This document shows, piece after piece, positions 46,182 through 57,800 of a DNA stretch of 64,000 bases (its first letter is position 1; the number at the start of each line of letters is the position of its first letter). The stretch is from Isoetes taiwanensis (lineage: Eukaryota; Streptophyta; Lycopodiopsida; Isoetales; Isoetaceae). The stretch is taken from assembly GCA_021234155.1 (NCBI GenBank), contig JAJEKV010000030.1, forward strand, positions 16,980,003 through 17,044,002, in the 5' to 3' direction. Both the position numbers and the translations under genes were made by a program. The notes under the pieces are model-generated. The model did not search any database and was not told the DNA's origin. It saw only the letters and a program-made list of their open reading frames with translations.

Positions 46182-47743
46182 TGGATTGGCAATATAAGAT
46201 GCTTGTGGATTTCCTTAGTTCTTCTCTTATGAATAATTTAATATATATTATTATGAATAGTTACATATCCTTATTTTGAATGTTCCATTTGCTTTTGGCT
46301 TTCTTTAAAAAATAGGCATTTGATTGAAAATGCATTTAGTGTAGGTAAATGAGCAACCCATGATGCACTACTAGGCAACAAAGTTTGAGCAAGATGCAAT
46401 GCTTCTTTTGAAGATATCAAGATGGATGAACAAGAAGTTGAAAAGAATAGTTTATGGAATCCGGACCTATTTGTGCCCATTCAGTGATCAGTTTGCTACG
46501 GGTAATTTATGCAATTATATCAATCATGAGTAATTGCAATCCTTTGGATGCAATTGAGCACTTGTATAGTGATAGTTGGAAATGAATAGAGGCATTTATA
46601 ATTGAAAAGACACGATCAAAATTGCAAGATAGATGAATTATTACATGCACTAAATGTGGGGTTGTTTATATTAACAGCTCCAGAGAGTGTGATTTTCAAC
46701 AAGCATCGCAGTGTCCATTTCTGAGTTTGTACATGAAGAACACTGATGTGCTAGGAATTACAAGATGATTTCTTTGTAGATGGAAAAACTGACATTTGTG
46801 GAAGAAGCTGAGTTGTATCTTGTAGTTGGGCCTGACAGTCTACATGTGACTGGAAAATATGGCAAAAATAGGTAATCCCTAGTGATTGTTGGTGCTACTA
46901 GAGTGCACGAGTCCGTGTTTGTTTATTCTTCATCAAGCTAGCAATATTCATCTAGAATGAGTTGCCAAATAACTACCAAGTCAGGTTTAAGAAGAATACT
47001 ATGAGGGCTCATATGTATATATGTTCTAGTAAAAAAATCATGGATCAAGTTTGATTATTTATTTTGCTACTTATACTCTAGTCTTTTTGTTTTACTTTTT
47101 CTTTTTTTTGTTTCTTTTTCTTTGAGTAGTTCAAAAAACCAACTTGTATGGCTTTAGATTTACAATATTCTTACTTGCAAAAACGTATCATATCTCTCAA
47201 TTTGCATAAGGCTTTTTGTCTAAAAGTGGTTTATTGCTTTTGTCATTGTTGATGACAATTAATAAAACTAGATGTTATAGTTGACCCAGTCCCATTATGG
47301 GCAAATGGCGTCGGCTTGTCAGTTCAAAATTCCTGGGCTTGTGCATGCTTGGGCCAAGCATCCCTGTTTGTTTTTGCTAATGGTTTGGACGGGAAGAGCT
47401 GCATCGATGGCTCCTGTAAGACGTTCTCTATTGGTGCCTTGTTGTGGAATCATGGTGTTCTCGAATTTGCTTCAGGGATTAACGTTAAAGACTACGGTGA
47501 AGGTTAAAGACTATGCTTCTTGAGGATTTTCATGTCATTTTGGCAAAAATGCCCATCCGATAACTCTCGCAGCCCTACGTCACCCGCCATGTGAACAAGC
47601 ACCTAAACCAAAGGAGGTTTGAGGGTTTATGAGTTTTGGATGTAATGGTAGTTATATGTTGGTTGTTATATTAAAAAAAAAAAAAAAATTGGGTCCTTTG
47701 GGCCCTAACAAACGCAAACATAGCCCAACACTTTAATGATGGA
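46182..47743. other. Mostly non-coding; short frame at 47281-47515
   Basis: A plus-strand stretch beginning near 47277 reads PLWANGVGLSVQNSWACACL and LFVFANGLDGKSCIDGSCK without a stop for about 75 codons. It looks like a stranded exon piece, but I do not recognise it. The rest is AT-rich with no supported feature. Confidence 0.3.
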
Positions 47744-47851
47744 CTAGTAACGGTGCCCAGCGTTGCTGGGCATAAGTTGAAAGTCTGTAAATGTTTGACG
47801 ACAATGAGAAAGATGTGTTGTAACCTTTTATTATAACAAATATATCCAAAC

Positions 47852-47920
47852 ATAGTAATGGTATCCAGCATTGCTGGGATTATTCGAAACTTGTTAGGTT
47901 TCAAGAAGAATGAGAAAAGA
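47852..47920 (-). repeat. Second, degenerate Helitron 3' end
   Basis: Read on the minus strand: cttttctcattcttc, then ATCCCAGCAATGCTGGAT, ACCATTACTAT. It lies about 108 bp upstream of the intact 3' end at 47744, so the element has two 3' termini in series; the inner one is decayed. Confidence 0.7.
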
Positions 47921-48239
47921 GCGCATTTTTTTTATAACTCATAAGAGATCCAATGTTTTGTTTTGGTATGTATATAGTGAGTTAAGAAGCAATTTCATCC
48001 CGTAAGATCTCTTTGTAGACTACATTTAGAGTGAATCTCCTACTGTTTTTTAGTAGTGCTCCTTGTCTTGAGGTGTTCTTGAATATAGACCTTCACTCCA
48101 TGTTGTGTGGTGCACCTTCAAAATGCGACATAGAGCTGGCCGTGCAGGAAGACTGGCGTTGGTAGGTAGATGCCAATGGAGGTCATGGATTGGCCTTGTG
48201 ACTTGTTTATGGCCATCGAGAATGCGAGTTTATAGGGAA

Positions 48240-48465
48240 CTGCCTTCGCTTGAAGGGGAGCTCTGATGCTAGGGGATAGCACTTAGTGTATAAGGGATAC
48301 GCCATGTGCGAGGAAGGGGTCATAAAAAACCCCTTCGTATACGCTTTTTTTAAGGTCTAAAAAACCCCTTTCCGTATGAAATACATCACTAGAGATTGGA
48401 TTTTTTAAGGTCTAAAGAACCCCTTCCCGTACGTATTCGTACGCTTTAGGTTAAAAAAAACCCCT
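48240..48465. repeat. Insertion with AAAAACCCCTT repeats inside the helicase
   Basis: Units of the form aaaaaaccccttccgta recur four times with taaggtctaa between them. The block separates YHVSGR from the [14 protein letters not shown] motif, where helicases have continuous sequence. Its origin is unknown. Confidence 0.6.
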
Positions 48466-51400
48466 TATCGTCCACTCACATGGTATATACGGCCTACACT
48501 ATGTGAATCCCCGGGCTCTGATGGTTCTAGGGTTATCCTTGGTATGAGGACCCTTGTTCCTTTGTAGATGCCTGTGGTTATCTCTGCATCTATGATTCTC
48601 AGGTGCGCTTTGATGATGCGGAGGCGGGTGCCATTGTGGAGACCGGACTTTGGGTTCTTATTTCTAAGTAGGATGATGATGGCACCATCCTCAATGTGCA
48701 GCTTATGCGGTGGCATGCCATAAGGAGTCAGGTGGTTGATGAACTCGATTGGGAAGTCCCTTGTAGCATCTTCGCCTTCTGCAGTGATGGCGTCTATGCT
48801 CGTATACGTATGGAGTTGTCCATTCAACCTTAGAAGGACCTTATTGTTGATCCTCAATGTGTCCTTATTCTTTGGTGTCAAGATGGCCTTGTCATACAAC
48901 AGGTGCACATTTGCCTCCGTTGATGCTATCAATCAAGTCTTGGATATCTCAACCAAGTCGTGGTCGAGCCCTGGCTCATTGTTCATCCATTCCCCGTTGC
49001 CGAGACGTAGCAACCAATTTGAGAAGATTTGCTCGTCTTTTCTGACCCGCATGTTTTGTGTAAGCTTGTGGGTCTTGAAGTTAGTCCATAGCAGGATCGT
49101 TTTGACACACTTCGAGATGACTTCTGTCCTTGTTGCATGCTTGACCACATGCAACTGCTGTCGGAAGTCGCCACCGGAGCATTATCATTCCCCCCAAATG
49201 GCCTGTCATCTTAACATATCTCGCGTAAAACCCTGTCGACAGCGATGAGTGCATGCGTGTGTGTCGTCCCCATTTCATTCCAGACCATGATGCTTGCCTT
49301 TCTAAGTAGCCCTGCTATTTGGCTTGTTGCACGTAGTGCATAGGTTGCCTTTTCTGTCAGGTTGAGTGGTAACTTGAATGTTGAATGAACTGTTTGTGCT
49401 CCTTTCAAGAGGAGGCTAGCAATGCCTGTCCAAGCCACTAATACAACACCAACGCCACATCCTCTTAGTATACTGATCAGACTGTTGAAGAGGAACGTCT
49501 TGCCCGTGCCTCCCGGGCCATCCACATTGATACATGGGGCTTGATGCTGGTTGATTGTATCGAGGATAATGTCGGCTATGTGCTTCTGCTCGCTGTTGAG
49601 CTTCCCGTAGTTTTCCTGCCCTTCTTTCAACTCCTTTTCTGCATCAAAGGTGGGTTCATTAGAGAAGTTGCCTAGAATGTCTAGCTGTGGTTCTGGCAAT
49701 CCAAGTTGCTGGCATGTGCAACCGCTCATCTGGAAGATGTCGTCGATATCCTTTAGTGCGTAGTTATAAGCCTGTTCTGGTGGCATCTTCCGTTGGTAAT
49801 CTTCCGTCATGCTTGCGGGTCATTGTATAGGCATAGCTGCATTGGCATCTGAAAGATGCTTGCGTCTTCGAGTGTCTTCTCCCACTCACCATCATCTTCC
49901 AGTAAGCCGAGCTCTTTGGCAGCTTCCTTGAAAGTTGAACATATTTTTCCATTGACAGTGCGCATGTCTTCGAAGCTAGTTGCACCCTTGATATGTAGCA
50001 ATAGGAGACGGAGGTAATAGCGGTCACCGTCCTTAGGGCTCACATTGTACATCCGTGTGATGAGTTTAAACTTTCCCTCCCTCTTTTTCCAGGACGTCTG
50101 GCATGTAAATGTGTAGTGTTGGGGGATTTCTGGATAAGTGCATTCACGTGCGGCTGGGTCGTTCTTGTTGAGCTCAAACCATGCGGTTAACATTGTTTGC
50201 TTTTGCATCTGCTGCTCGATGGCTTGTCTTTCTTGGTCCTCCTGATAATAGACAGCTTGATTGTTTGGCAGGTGAACAGGTAGCCTGTGTACTGTGTGGG
50301 AGTTGCCATGCATGTTGAACTCATATAGCCTCCACATGGCTTCAGTTGCAGAGATGTATCTCATGTCAAGGTACCGCTTCACCTCATCCCAATTGAATGT
50401 GGATGTGAATTCCCCTGTCGGTTCTACAGTGACCTCGATGGATGCTCGATCATGCCCTTTGTGGATGTAATTGTAGATATACTTCATGCTGCCAACGCTG
50501 AAACACTGCTCTACATTGATATGTGCCTCGTACTTTTCAAGCAGCTATCGATTGTGAGGAACTATCCATCTGTTATCAATAGGCGTGTTGCCCCTCATGA
50601 AGTGGCCTGTATCCTGTCTTCGGTACTCTGGATAGCCATTTGTGTTGACTCTAGTATTGTCATTAAATGGCTTAGGAGATCCCTTTGTGCATTCCTTCAT
50701 TGAGCTACCTTTTTTGGCTTGCATGCAAGGTGCATTTGGATTGAGGGCCCCGCATGGGCCGTGGACCATATGTTTGATGATGATCTCTTTCAGGTTGGGA
50801 TTTTCTGCGCCCGGTACCTCAGCGCTTATGATGCTGTCAATGGCATCGCTATCCCGAATCTTGTCTTCTTGTTCGAGAATCATGAGGTGGCAGCGTGGCA
50901 AGCCTTGTTTTTGGAACTCTATTGTATACATGTGCGCCTTCACCTTGCCCAAGATATCATTTTCAAAGAGATCATGGAAGAACACTTTGAGCTTTGTGTG
51001 GAATATGCGTACAACCAAATCCGGTCTATCATGCGGTTGTTGTCCAGGTAGCAGATTGTGTCTAATCTCTATCCAATTCGGGTTGGATGTAAATGTTATA
51101 AAGAGGTCGGCTTTGCCAAATCTTCGGATCAAGGCCATCGAATCCTGGTAGTTCTGTTGCATTGCTCTCTGGCTTCCATTGTGTGAAGATGGCAAGATGA
51201 CCAAGTTCCGAGCAATGTTAAAGTACATCCTGACGTCCCTCATGCCTTCGCCAAAACATTGTGTATGCCCTTCTACCTCATGCATCATCATGAGGGCTGC
51301 TGCATAGGGGTTGATGTTGCGTACTTCGGCATCCAATTCTTTGAGGAGGTGGCTGTTCGCAATTTTCATTCTGGGGGTTTTGACCTCGTGCTTCATGTGC

Positions 51401-51529
51401 GAAGTCAGCATCTAGAATGTAGAGCTGGGAATATCTTGCGGCTTGCGAACCATCGGCGTACGCTGGACCTACTCTATGATAGGTTTGTCCTTGGATCTTA
51501 AACCAGTACGGTCGCATGAATTCCATTGT

Positions 51530-54190
51530 GGATTTGTAGAATGACCATATGTTGGATATTGATTTGTAGGAAGATCACAGAAAACGATGTGGCAGCCCCA
51601 ATTCCTGTTCTTCCCCTTCCTTTTATAAGCATGATCAGCTAGCTTATTCTGTTTTTCAAATTCTCGAAGTACTTTGAAAATGGATGTTTCTGATTCTGAA
51701 GTGAAACTGGCAGTCAAAGCAGATGCACTAGCCCATACATAACCTATAGAGCAACTACCATATTTTCTTAGTTCATTTTCAGCACGATTACCATGTCCAG
51801 ATATTTGAGAATCCTTACAAACCCTGTTATTGATGACATCTTGGCTATCATGCATATGAGCCAACTTTTCATCATTCTCTTCATCTGATAGCACAATATC
51901 ACGTCTACTTTTTTTGTTTTTTTTTTTTAACTTGTCCTTACGCTTTCTCTTGGTTTTATCCACCTCTGGACTTGACACATCCTGCAAATTTGATGGACTA
52001 ATTGAGTCTATATCTATTTGCGAACAGGCTGCCCATGTATCCTTCTCTTCCTTTGAATACTCACTCTCTGGAAAATCTAACCACCAAGGACACTCTTCAA
52101 TTTCAAATTCTACTAACCTTGAATTGAATCTCTTATTCAGATTATCTGAGTACATCCATCCTTGATCATCTGTTTGCTTCCATGGTAGGACATAACTTGG
52201 TAGTTTGTCCACGTACTTCTTATGAATAGCATGCTTGATGTATCTGGAAAGGGCATGAAAGAATAATTTTTAGTTAAGAAATAAGTATTGAATTTAGATC
52301 AATAAGATTCTATGTTAGAGTACCTGAAGACTGTTCTTTTGGCACAATTGAGAAGATCATATGCTTTATCGTAAGAAACGGTGTGGGACATGTGTTTCTC
52401 GTTGTTGACGAATATCTTCTTCCTGTACTCCATTTTCATGTAACGGAACCAAGTATGTACTGTTTCTGTAGTGTTCTCTAAATGAACAAATTCAGGCTCA
52501 TCTTCTTGTATAGCATTTAGAAGCTCCTTGCTTTTTTGTAATACATGCTCCAACCAAGTTTCTTTTTTGATCCACTCACGAAAATCCCTATCATTACCTG
52601 GCATTCTGTAGCTATTCATGAGGTTTGACTCTGTAGTGATAAGCAATATCCAATTGTTTCTAACATCATTGTCTACTGTTGCCTTGGCCATATCATATAA
52701 CTTTTCAAGTGTCAATTTAAAATCTTTTGTGCTCACATCTTTGGAGGTCACTGCCTTTAGCCATGTTGGTCCCAAGCTGGGGCAAACAATTGCTAAGTAT
52801 TTATGTAGCTTATTTGTCCATCTTCTTCTAACTTCTTTCTCGGATTTTTCTCGTGCTTTCAACTCTGGCATTTTTTGTGTAAAGACCTTCATCAATACTT
52901 CAATGTCATTATCAATATTGGTCTGCACATACTTGTTGTTAGTTCACACTTCAAGTAAAATATTATGTGCTTGCCACATTTAATGTACCTTGTATAAAAT
53001 CTGAGCTATCATGAATCTAGTTAGTGGGTACCAAGGTTCCTCTCCAAGCACTTTCACTTCTTTAGCTCTAGCTTTTGCTATCTCTTCTTCTGTCACGTCT
53101 TTGGTAAACATTCTTAAGTCTCTGGTTGCCACTTTGTGCACTGCGTACAAAATGTCCTTGAGTGTCTCCCTTACAACTCCTTTCTCGTTCAGTCTACACG
53201 GAAAAAGTATTGAATTAGTACAAATACTACAAAACAATTTATGAGAAGCTCAACCTCTGATCTTACTCATTAATTCTTCTCATTGCAGTTATGAGTTCAG
53301 CTTCTCTTTTTCTATCAACCTCGACAAAGGTTGCTTGAACTCTGATGTGCATGTTCGGGGCATACGTGTATCTTTCAGAAATTTCCTCCATCCATGCATT
53401 GGTACGATGGTTCCCGTCCCAGCACAAAAACATCTTACCTGATAGATCAGACCAATTGGGATTAGTGGACAGTTCCTGCTCAAAGTTTTCGTTCTCCACT
53501 TGCCAATTATCATCCCAAGAACTGATCAATTCTTCTGTAACTGGAGTCTCTTTACCTTTGGGTCCCTTTGTGGACAATATGAATTGTCCTTTTTGCATAA
53601 TATAACCGTCTCTTCTTAGAGTATCATGCAATTGTTGGCAGTTTGGTGTAACCATTCTCACAGCCTCGTGTATTTGTATTCTGCATATGGAACGAGGGGT
53701 GGAGGAGATTCCCTGTTTATCTCTAACTCCTTTAATGTCTGTGATACTTGATTCACAATTAATGAATCTGGCAGCTCGTCATTATCTACCTCACATTGTT
53801 GTCTGGCCCCAACACTATCTCCTCCTTGTTGATGCATGACATCTATGGTTTCTCCTTTCCCTTCATCCGAGTTTACTACATTATCATCCTCCTGATTTCC
53901 ACAATTATGTGGAGTAGCCACATCATGATGAGGTTCATTAGCATCTAATGCATCATAATTAGTACTATGTGAGGCCATGTCTGTGCCAACATCAGTAGCC
54001 TCTGAGATCATCTTTTGGTCAGTAATGATAGATTCTGACTGGGCGATAATCAAAGATTGAGAACTGTCCCCTGAGTTTGATGTTGTTGTCTTATTTTTAC
54101 GAGGCTTTCTTGGTGGAGTTCTCATGCGCTTAAAGACTGGACCTTTATAATCAAGATTCTTGCGGGTGAAGTACATAACCTTGATCTGCA
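51530..54190 (-). CDS. Multi-exon gene with WDGNHR motif (ParB/DGQHR-like), 3' truncated
   Basis: GT-AG exons join in frame: 53663-53267 to 53193-52989 (phase 2), to 52922-52324 (phase 0), to 52243-51530 (phase 2). Upstream, 54190-53677 encodes a basic then acidic tail (KRMRTPPRKPRKNKT); one frameshift near 53675 separates it from RMVTPNCQQLHDTLRRDGYI. The motif block reads GKMFLCWDGNHRTNAWMEEI, comparable to DGQHR and ParB-type pockets. Later exons are helical and charged (TWLKAVTSKDVSTKDF, WFRYMKMEYRKKIFV), then KKNKKSRRDIVLSDEENDEK and a C-terminal GCHIVFCDLPTNQYPTYGHS. The frame then runs into Helitron sequence at 51530, so the true end is lost or displaced. A related, more decayed block lies at 13.2-14.0 kb. 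Function is unknown; the domain name is inference. Confidence 0.6.
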
Positions 54191-54278
54191 GCAAGATTAA
54201 AATCTGTAGGAAAAAAAAATGTACCTCAGGAAAGCAGAAGAATACTTGCCGAAGACCAGAATCTAAACCAAGAAATAT

Positions 54279-54720
54279 TGAACGGCACCGTTCAAGAAAA
54301 TATGGATAGATTAAATATGCTAATTCAAACATGAAAACTCTAGCATGAAAACTCGAACGGCACCGTTCAAGAACATATGGATAGATTAAATATGATAATT
54401 CGAACATGTAAACTTTAGCTCGAAAACTCGAATGGCACCGTTCAAGATAATCTCGATAGATTAAATATGCTAATTTGAACATGAAAACTCGAACGACACC
54501 GTTCAAGAAATAAGTCAACTGGAGGAAACTTCAATCCTCGGCCAAAGACATGAGAAATTTGATTAAGTTAAAGAAGATGGAGCCTCAAACGATCAACGGT
54601 ATCGTTCAACAAGTTCAGCTGCTGTGATAAAGGGATAGATTTGAAAATGAAAGCAGGTTTCAAGAACTTGGAGTTTGAACATTTCAAACAGAAAACCTTG
54701 AATGGTACCGTTGAAGAAAA
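54279..54720. repeat. Tandem array around GAACGGCACCGTTC
   Basis: Units of about 65-78 bp contain the near-palindrome gaacggcaccgttcaag followed by atggatagattaaatatg. Clear copies start near 54280, 54356, 54429 and 54492. Two weaker copies are near 54592 (aacggtatcgtt) and 54698 (gaatggtaccgttg). The minus-strand frame through it gives a repeating LERCRSSFHARVFMFELAYL, which I treat as an artefact. It lies between the WDGNHR gene and the recombinase gene. Confidence 0.85.
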
Positions 54721-54843
54721 CAACACTCCAAACACGTTCCGAAAAAACCACGTAAGTGCCAACCTCAACTTTACAGATCAAAAAAGTCATATTTCCATTG
54801 ATCATATCTGTTTTAGAAGTTCCAAAAATTAAAATTTCAAGTC

Positions 54844-57800
54844 TCAGCTTTCATTTCCAGAAATTTGCCTCAACAAAGTACCAATATCAAGTTTCCCACC
54901 CCCAGGAACAATTATGTAATTGTTAAAGACGCCACCTGAAATGCTAGTAGATCCAACTGACAGATTTAAAGCCAAGACCTTCCTTGCAATAGGATTATCA
55001 CCTGCAATCAGATTTAGGTCCACTGTATCCAAGAACGTGTCTGTGAAATCAGAATTTAATTCAGGTACAGAAACCTACATCATCTAATTATAATATTTTC
55101 CTGCTTCATTCTCTTGCATCCTATTAGAACTCGCATTATCATTTGGAAGCTGCAACACCTGAAAATTCCCAGATTTCTGCCTTGAATCAAAAGCAGCCAA
55201 CTCCTGTTGATACACATCATCAAACATCTTCCTAGATCCATCAGTATTGAATGGCTGAGAAACTATATTCATCGCTGCCTTTGCCTTCAATTCAACAGTC
55301 TTATCATATCTGGAATGATAATGCAAAACTAATTAGAATATAAAATTTATACAATGCAGAATCTAAAGTCAAGAATAATTACCTCTTATACGATTCTGGA
55401 TCCCGGTGATCAGTGACGCACATTCCCACCTCAACAGGTACATTCGCTCTTGCCAACCGACTAACGACATAAGTCCTTCCAGACTTTCCAGAAAAAACAC
55501 CATCAATTCCAATCGTCTTCAACATATATTTCATCCACGATCCAAGCAACTTTGCACTCACTCGATGTTTCTTATAGTACCAGACCTGCAAGTAAAAGGG
55601 TAAAAGCACGTTGTAGTGTATCAAAAACGCGCATTTTGACGCCTTTTGGCACCATCTTTGTGGTAGAATCGGGTGGTGCATACCGAAGTGGAGATTGCGG
55701 GAGTGCGAATTAATGAGCGTCGGTTATTTTGAATTTTATGCCACGTCATTGTCCCTCATTTTGAATTAAGAAATAATCACCTCTTCTTCTGTTTTTTTGC
55801 CGCTTCTTGCCGATTGAACCCTAATGGAGTCAGAAACATAATTAAGTACTAGTAATGGTGCCCAGCGTTGCTGGGCGTAAGTTGAGAGCATGTGAATATT
55901 TTGGGCTACAATAAGGAAAACCCTTTCCCTTCCATTTTGCTCTATCCCGCATTTCACTTTTCCCATTTTCTCTATACATTTCTCTTTTTTCTTTTTCTTT
56001 TCTTCTTTTTTTTGCATACATGTTTTTTTTCTCCCCTCCCCTTCCCTTTCCTTTCCCTCTTCTTTTTTTTCGTTTTCCCTTTTTATCGATATTGTTTTTC
56101 CCTTTCTTTTTCGTCCTTTCTCCACGCTTTCCCTTGCTTTTTTTCCATGACCCTTTTCCCTTTCCCTTTCCCTTTCCCTTTCCCTTTCCTTTTCCCTTTT
56201 CCCACCCTTTTGCTCTTCCCCTTTTTTTCGTGCCTATTTTCCCTTCCCTTTTCCTCCTTTTTCCACCTTTTCCCTCTTATTTATTCGCGTGCCCTTTTTC
56301 ACTCCTTTTTTTCCGTCGCTGGGCTATAAGAGATTTGCCCAATTTTCTCTCCCCCTTTCTTCCCCTTTTCTTTTCATTTTTTCCTTACCTTTTTCCCTAC
56401 CTTTTCTTTCTTTTTGTCCTCTACCTTTTTCACATTTTTTTCTTCCTTCTTTTTTTATTTTTCTCTTCTTTCCTGTTTTCCTTTTACTTTTATTTTTTTT
56501 CCTTTTTTTTTTCTTTTTTATTGTATTTTTTTCCTTTACCTTTTTTCCTTTTTTTTTTCTTTTATTTTTACCTTTTTACATTTTCCCTTCTTTCCATTTG
56601 TTCTTTTTCCCTTTTTTTTATCCCTTTCCTTTTAACTCCTCCTCCTCCCCACCCTCCCTCCCTTCCCCCACCTTTTTGCTTATTCTTTTTTCAACTTTTC
56701 CTTTGTTCCCTTTTTACTTTTTTTCTCCTTTCCTCATTTTGGCCTTTGTTGACTTTTATCCTTTTTTCTTTTCCCTTTCTCTTCTTTTTTCACTTCATCG
56801 TCCTTTTTACCTTTTCCCAATTTCCCTTTTTACCTATCGAATTAAGTGAATTTCGGTCATCGGCCCTTTTACCTTCCCTTTTTCTATTTTCTCATTCATT
56901 TTCACTTTTTCCCTTTCCCTCCTTTTCTCCCTTCCCATTTTTCCATTTTTCCTTTTTTTTCTCTTTTTTTTTATATTTTCCTATTTCTTATTTTCCCTTT
57001 ATCCCTTTTCTTTTGGCCTTTTCCCCTTTCCCCGCCCTTTTCCCTTTTCTCCATTTTCTTCTACCTTTTTCCCTTCCCTTTTCCTTTTCTCATTCCACCA
57101 TTTGGCTATCAGATTGAGTGAATCGTATTGAAACAATAGTCAAGATGAATTATTGGCTAAAGACATGCACATATCATCTTTACCATTGGTCGATCAAATC
57201 CTCGACCGTCCGATCTAGGGCAAGATTGAAGACACACGGTATAACATTATAATATAAGATTTTAAAAATACTATAAATTTTGCATGTGAATATCAAGATA
57301 TTATCTTCAATTTTTGAATATACTACAATTTCACTTACTACTTTACTTCTATTTTCGGTTAAAAGTTACGTTCTCTTAAAATATGAGTTTGCAAAAAAAA
57401 TATACTTGGAAAAATTTCTAATAGGTTGAAAAAGTATCAATTTGACGCAGTCAATTCTCCCTTTTCACAAAAAGAGGGGCTATTTTGGGGGGTAGAAAAT
57501 ACAGTTCTATGTCTCTTTTTTTTTTTAACCTCAATTTAGCCCCTTTTAAAGGAAAAAAGGGAATCTTTATGGAATATTCCTTTTGCTCTCGTTTAGATGA
57601 TGTGCTCCCGTTTAATATGCAATCGTGTTTGTTGTGAAAATTTCCAGAACGCCTCTTCAAACCGATAGTCATTCATGTGGCCCTGCCGTATGTTCGTTTA
57701 TGCACAAATTTGTGAGGGGGTACTTGAAAGGAATGAATATATTGTTGCCTGATCTAGTAAGTCAACTCAAATGTAGCAGACAAACCAAACTCTGTTATTG

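Larger units (their letters stand above)
47744..51530 (-). pseudogene. Helitron RepHel (HUH Rep plus Pif1-like helicase), decayed, with its 3' end
   Basis: Minus strand, in order: YWFKIQGQTYHRVG, QLYILD; then LFITFTSNPNWIEI and HMYTIEFQKQGLPRCHLMI (HUH block, first His now Arg); KYIYNYIHKGHDRA (the Y-x3-Y tyrosines kept); the SF1 helicase with GPGGTGKT (Walker A), IMVWNEMG (Walker B, DE changed to NE), VVKHATRTEVISKC, LTQNMRVRKDEQIFSNWLLR; and [20 protein letters not shown] near 48200. Breaks: an in-frame TAG at about 50551, frameshifts at about 51400, 49808, 49160 and 48930, an insertion at 48240-48465, and a TGA in VAFxRCTT. The 3' end at 47744 is GCCCAGCAACGCTGGGC, CACCGTTACTAG. The N-terminus is truncated near 51530, where an unrelated gene abuts. 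This is the only RepHel with a 3' end of the same type as the short Helitrons. Confidence 0.92.

Noticed and set aside
53658-54518. Start of the WDGNHR gene placed in the repeat array (LERCRSSF repeats)
   Set aside because: The repeating peptide comes from the GAACGG array. A start near 54190 is more likely.
55892-57121. Plus-strand Phe/Pro/Ser frames up to 365 codons
   Set aside because: They are antisense to the purine strand of the reversed Helitron copy.
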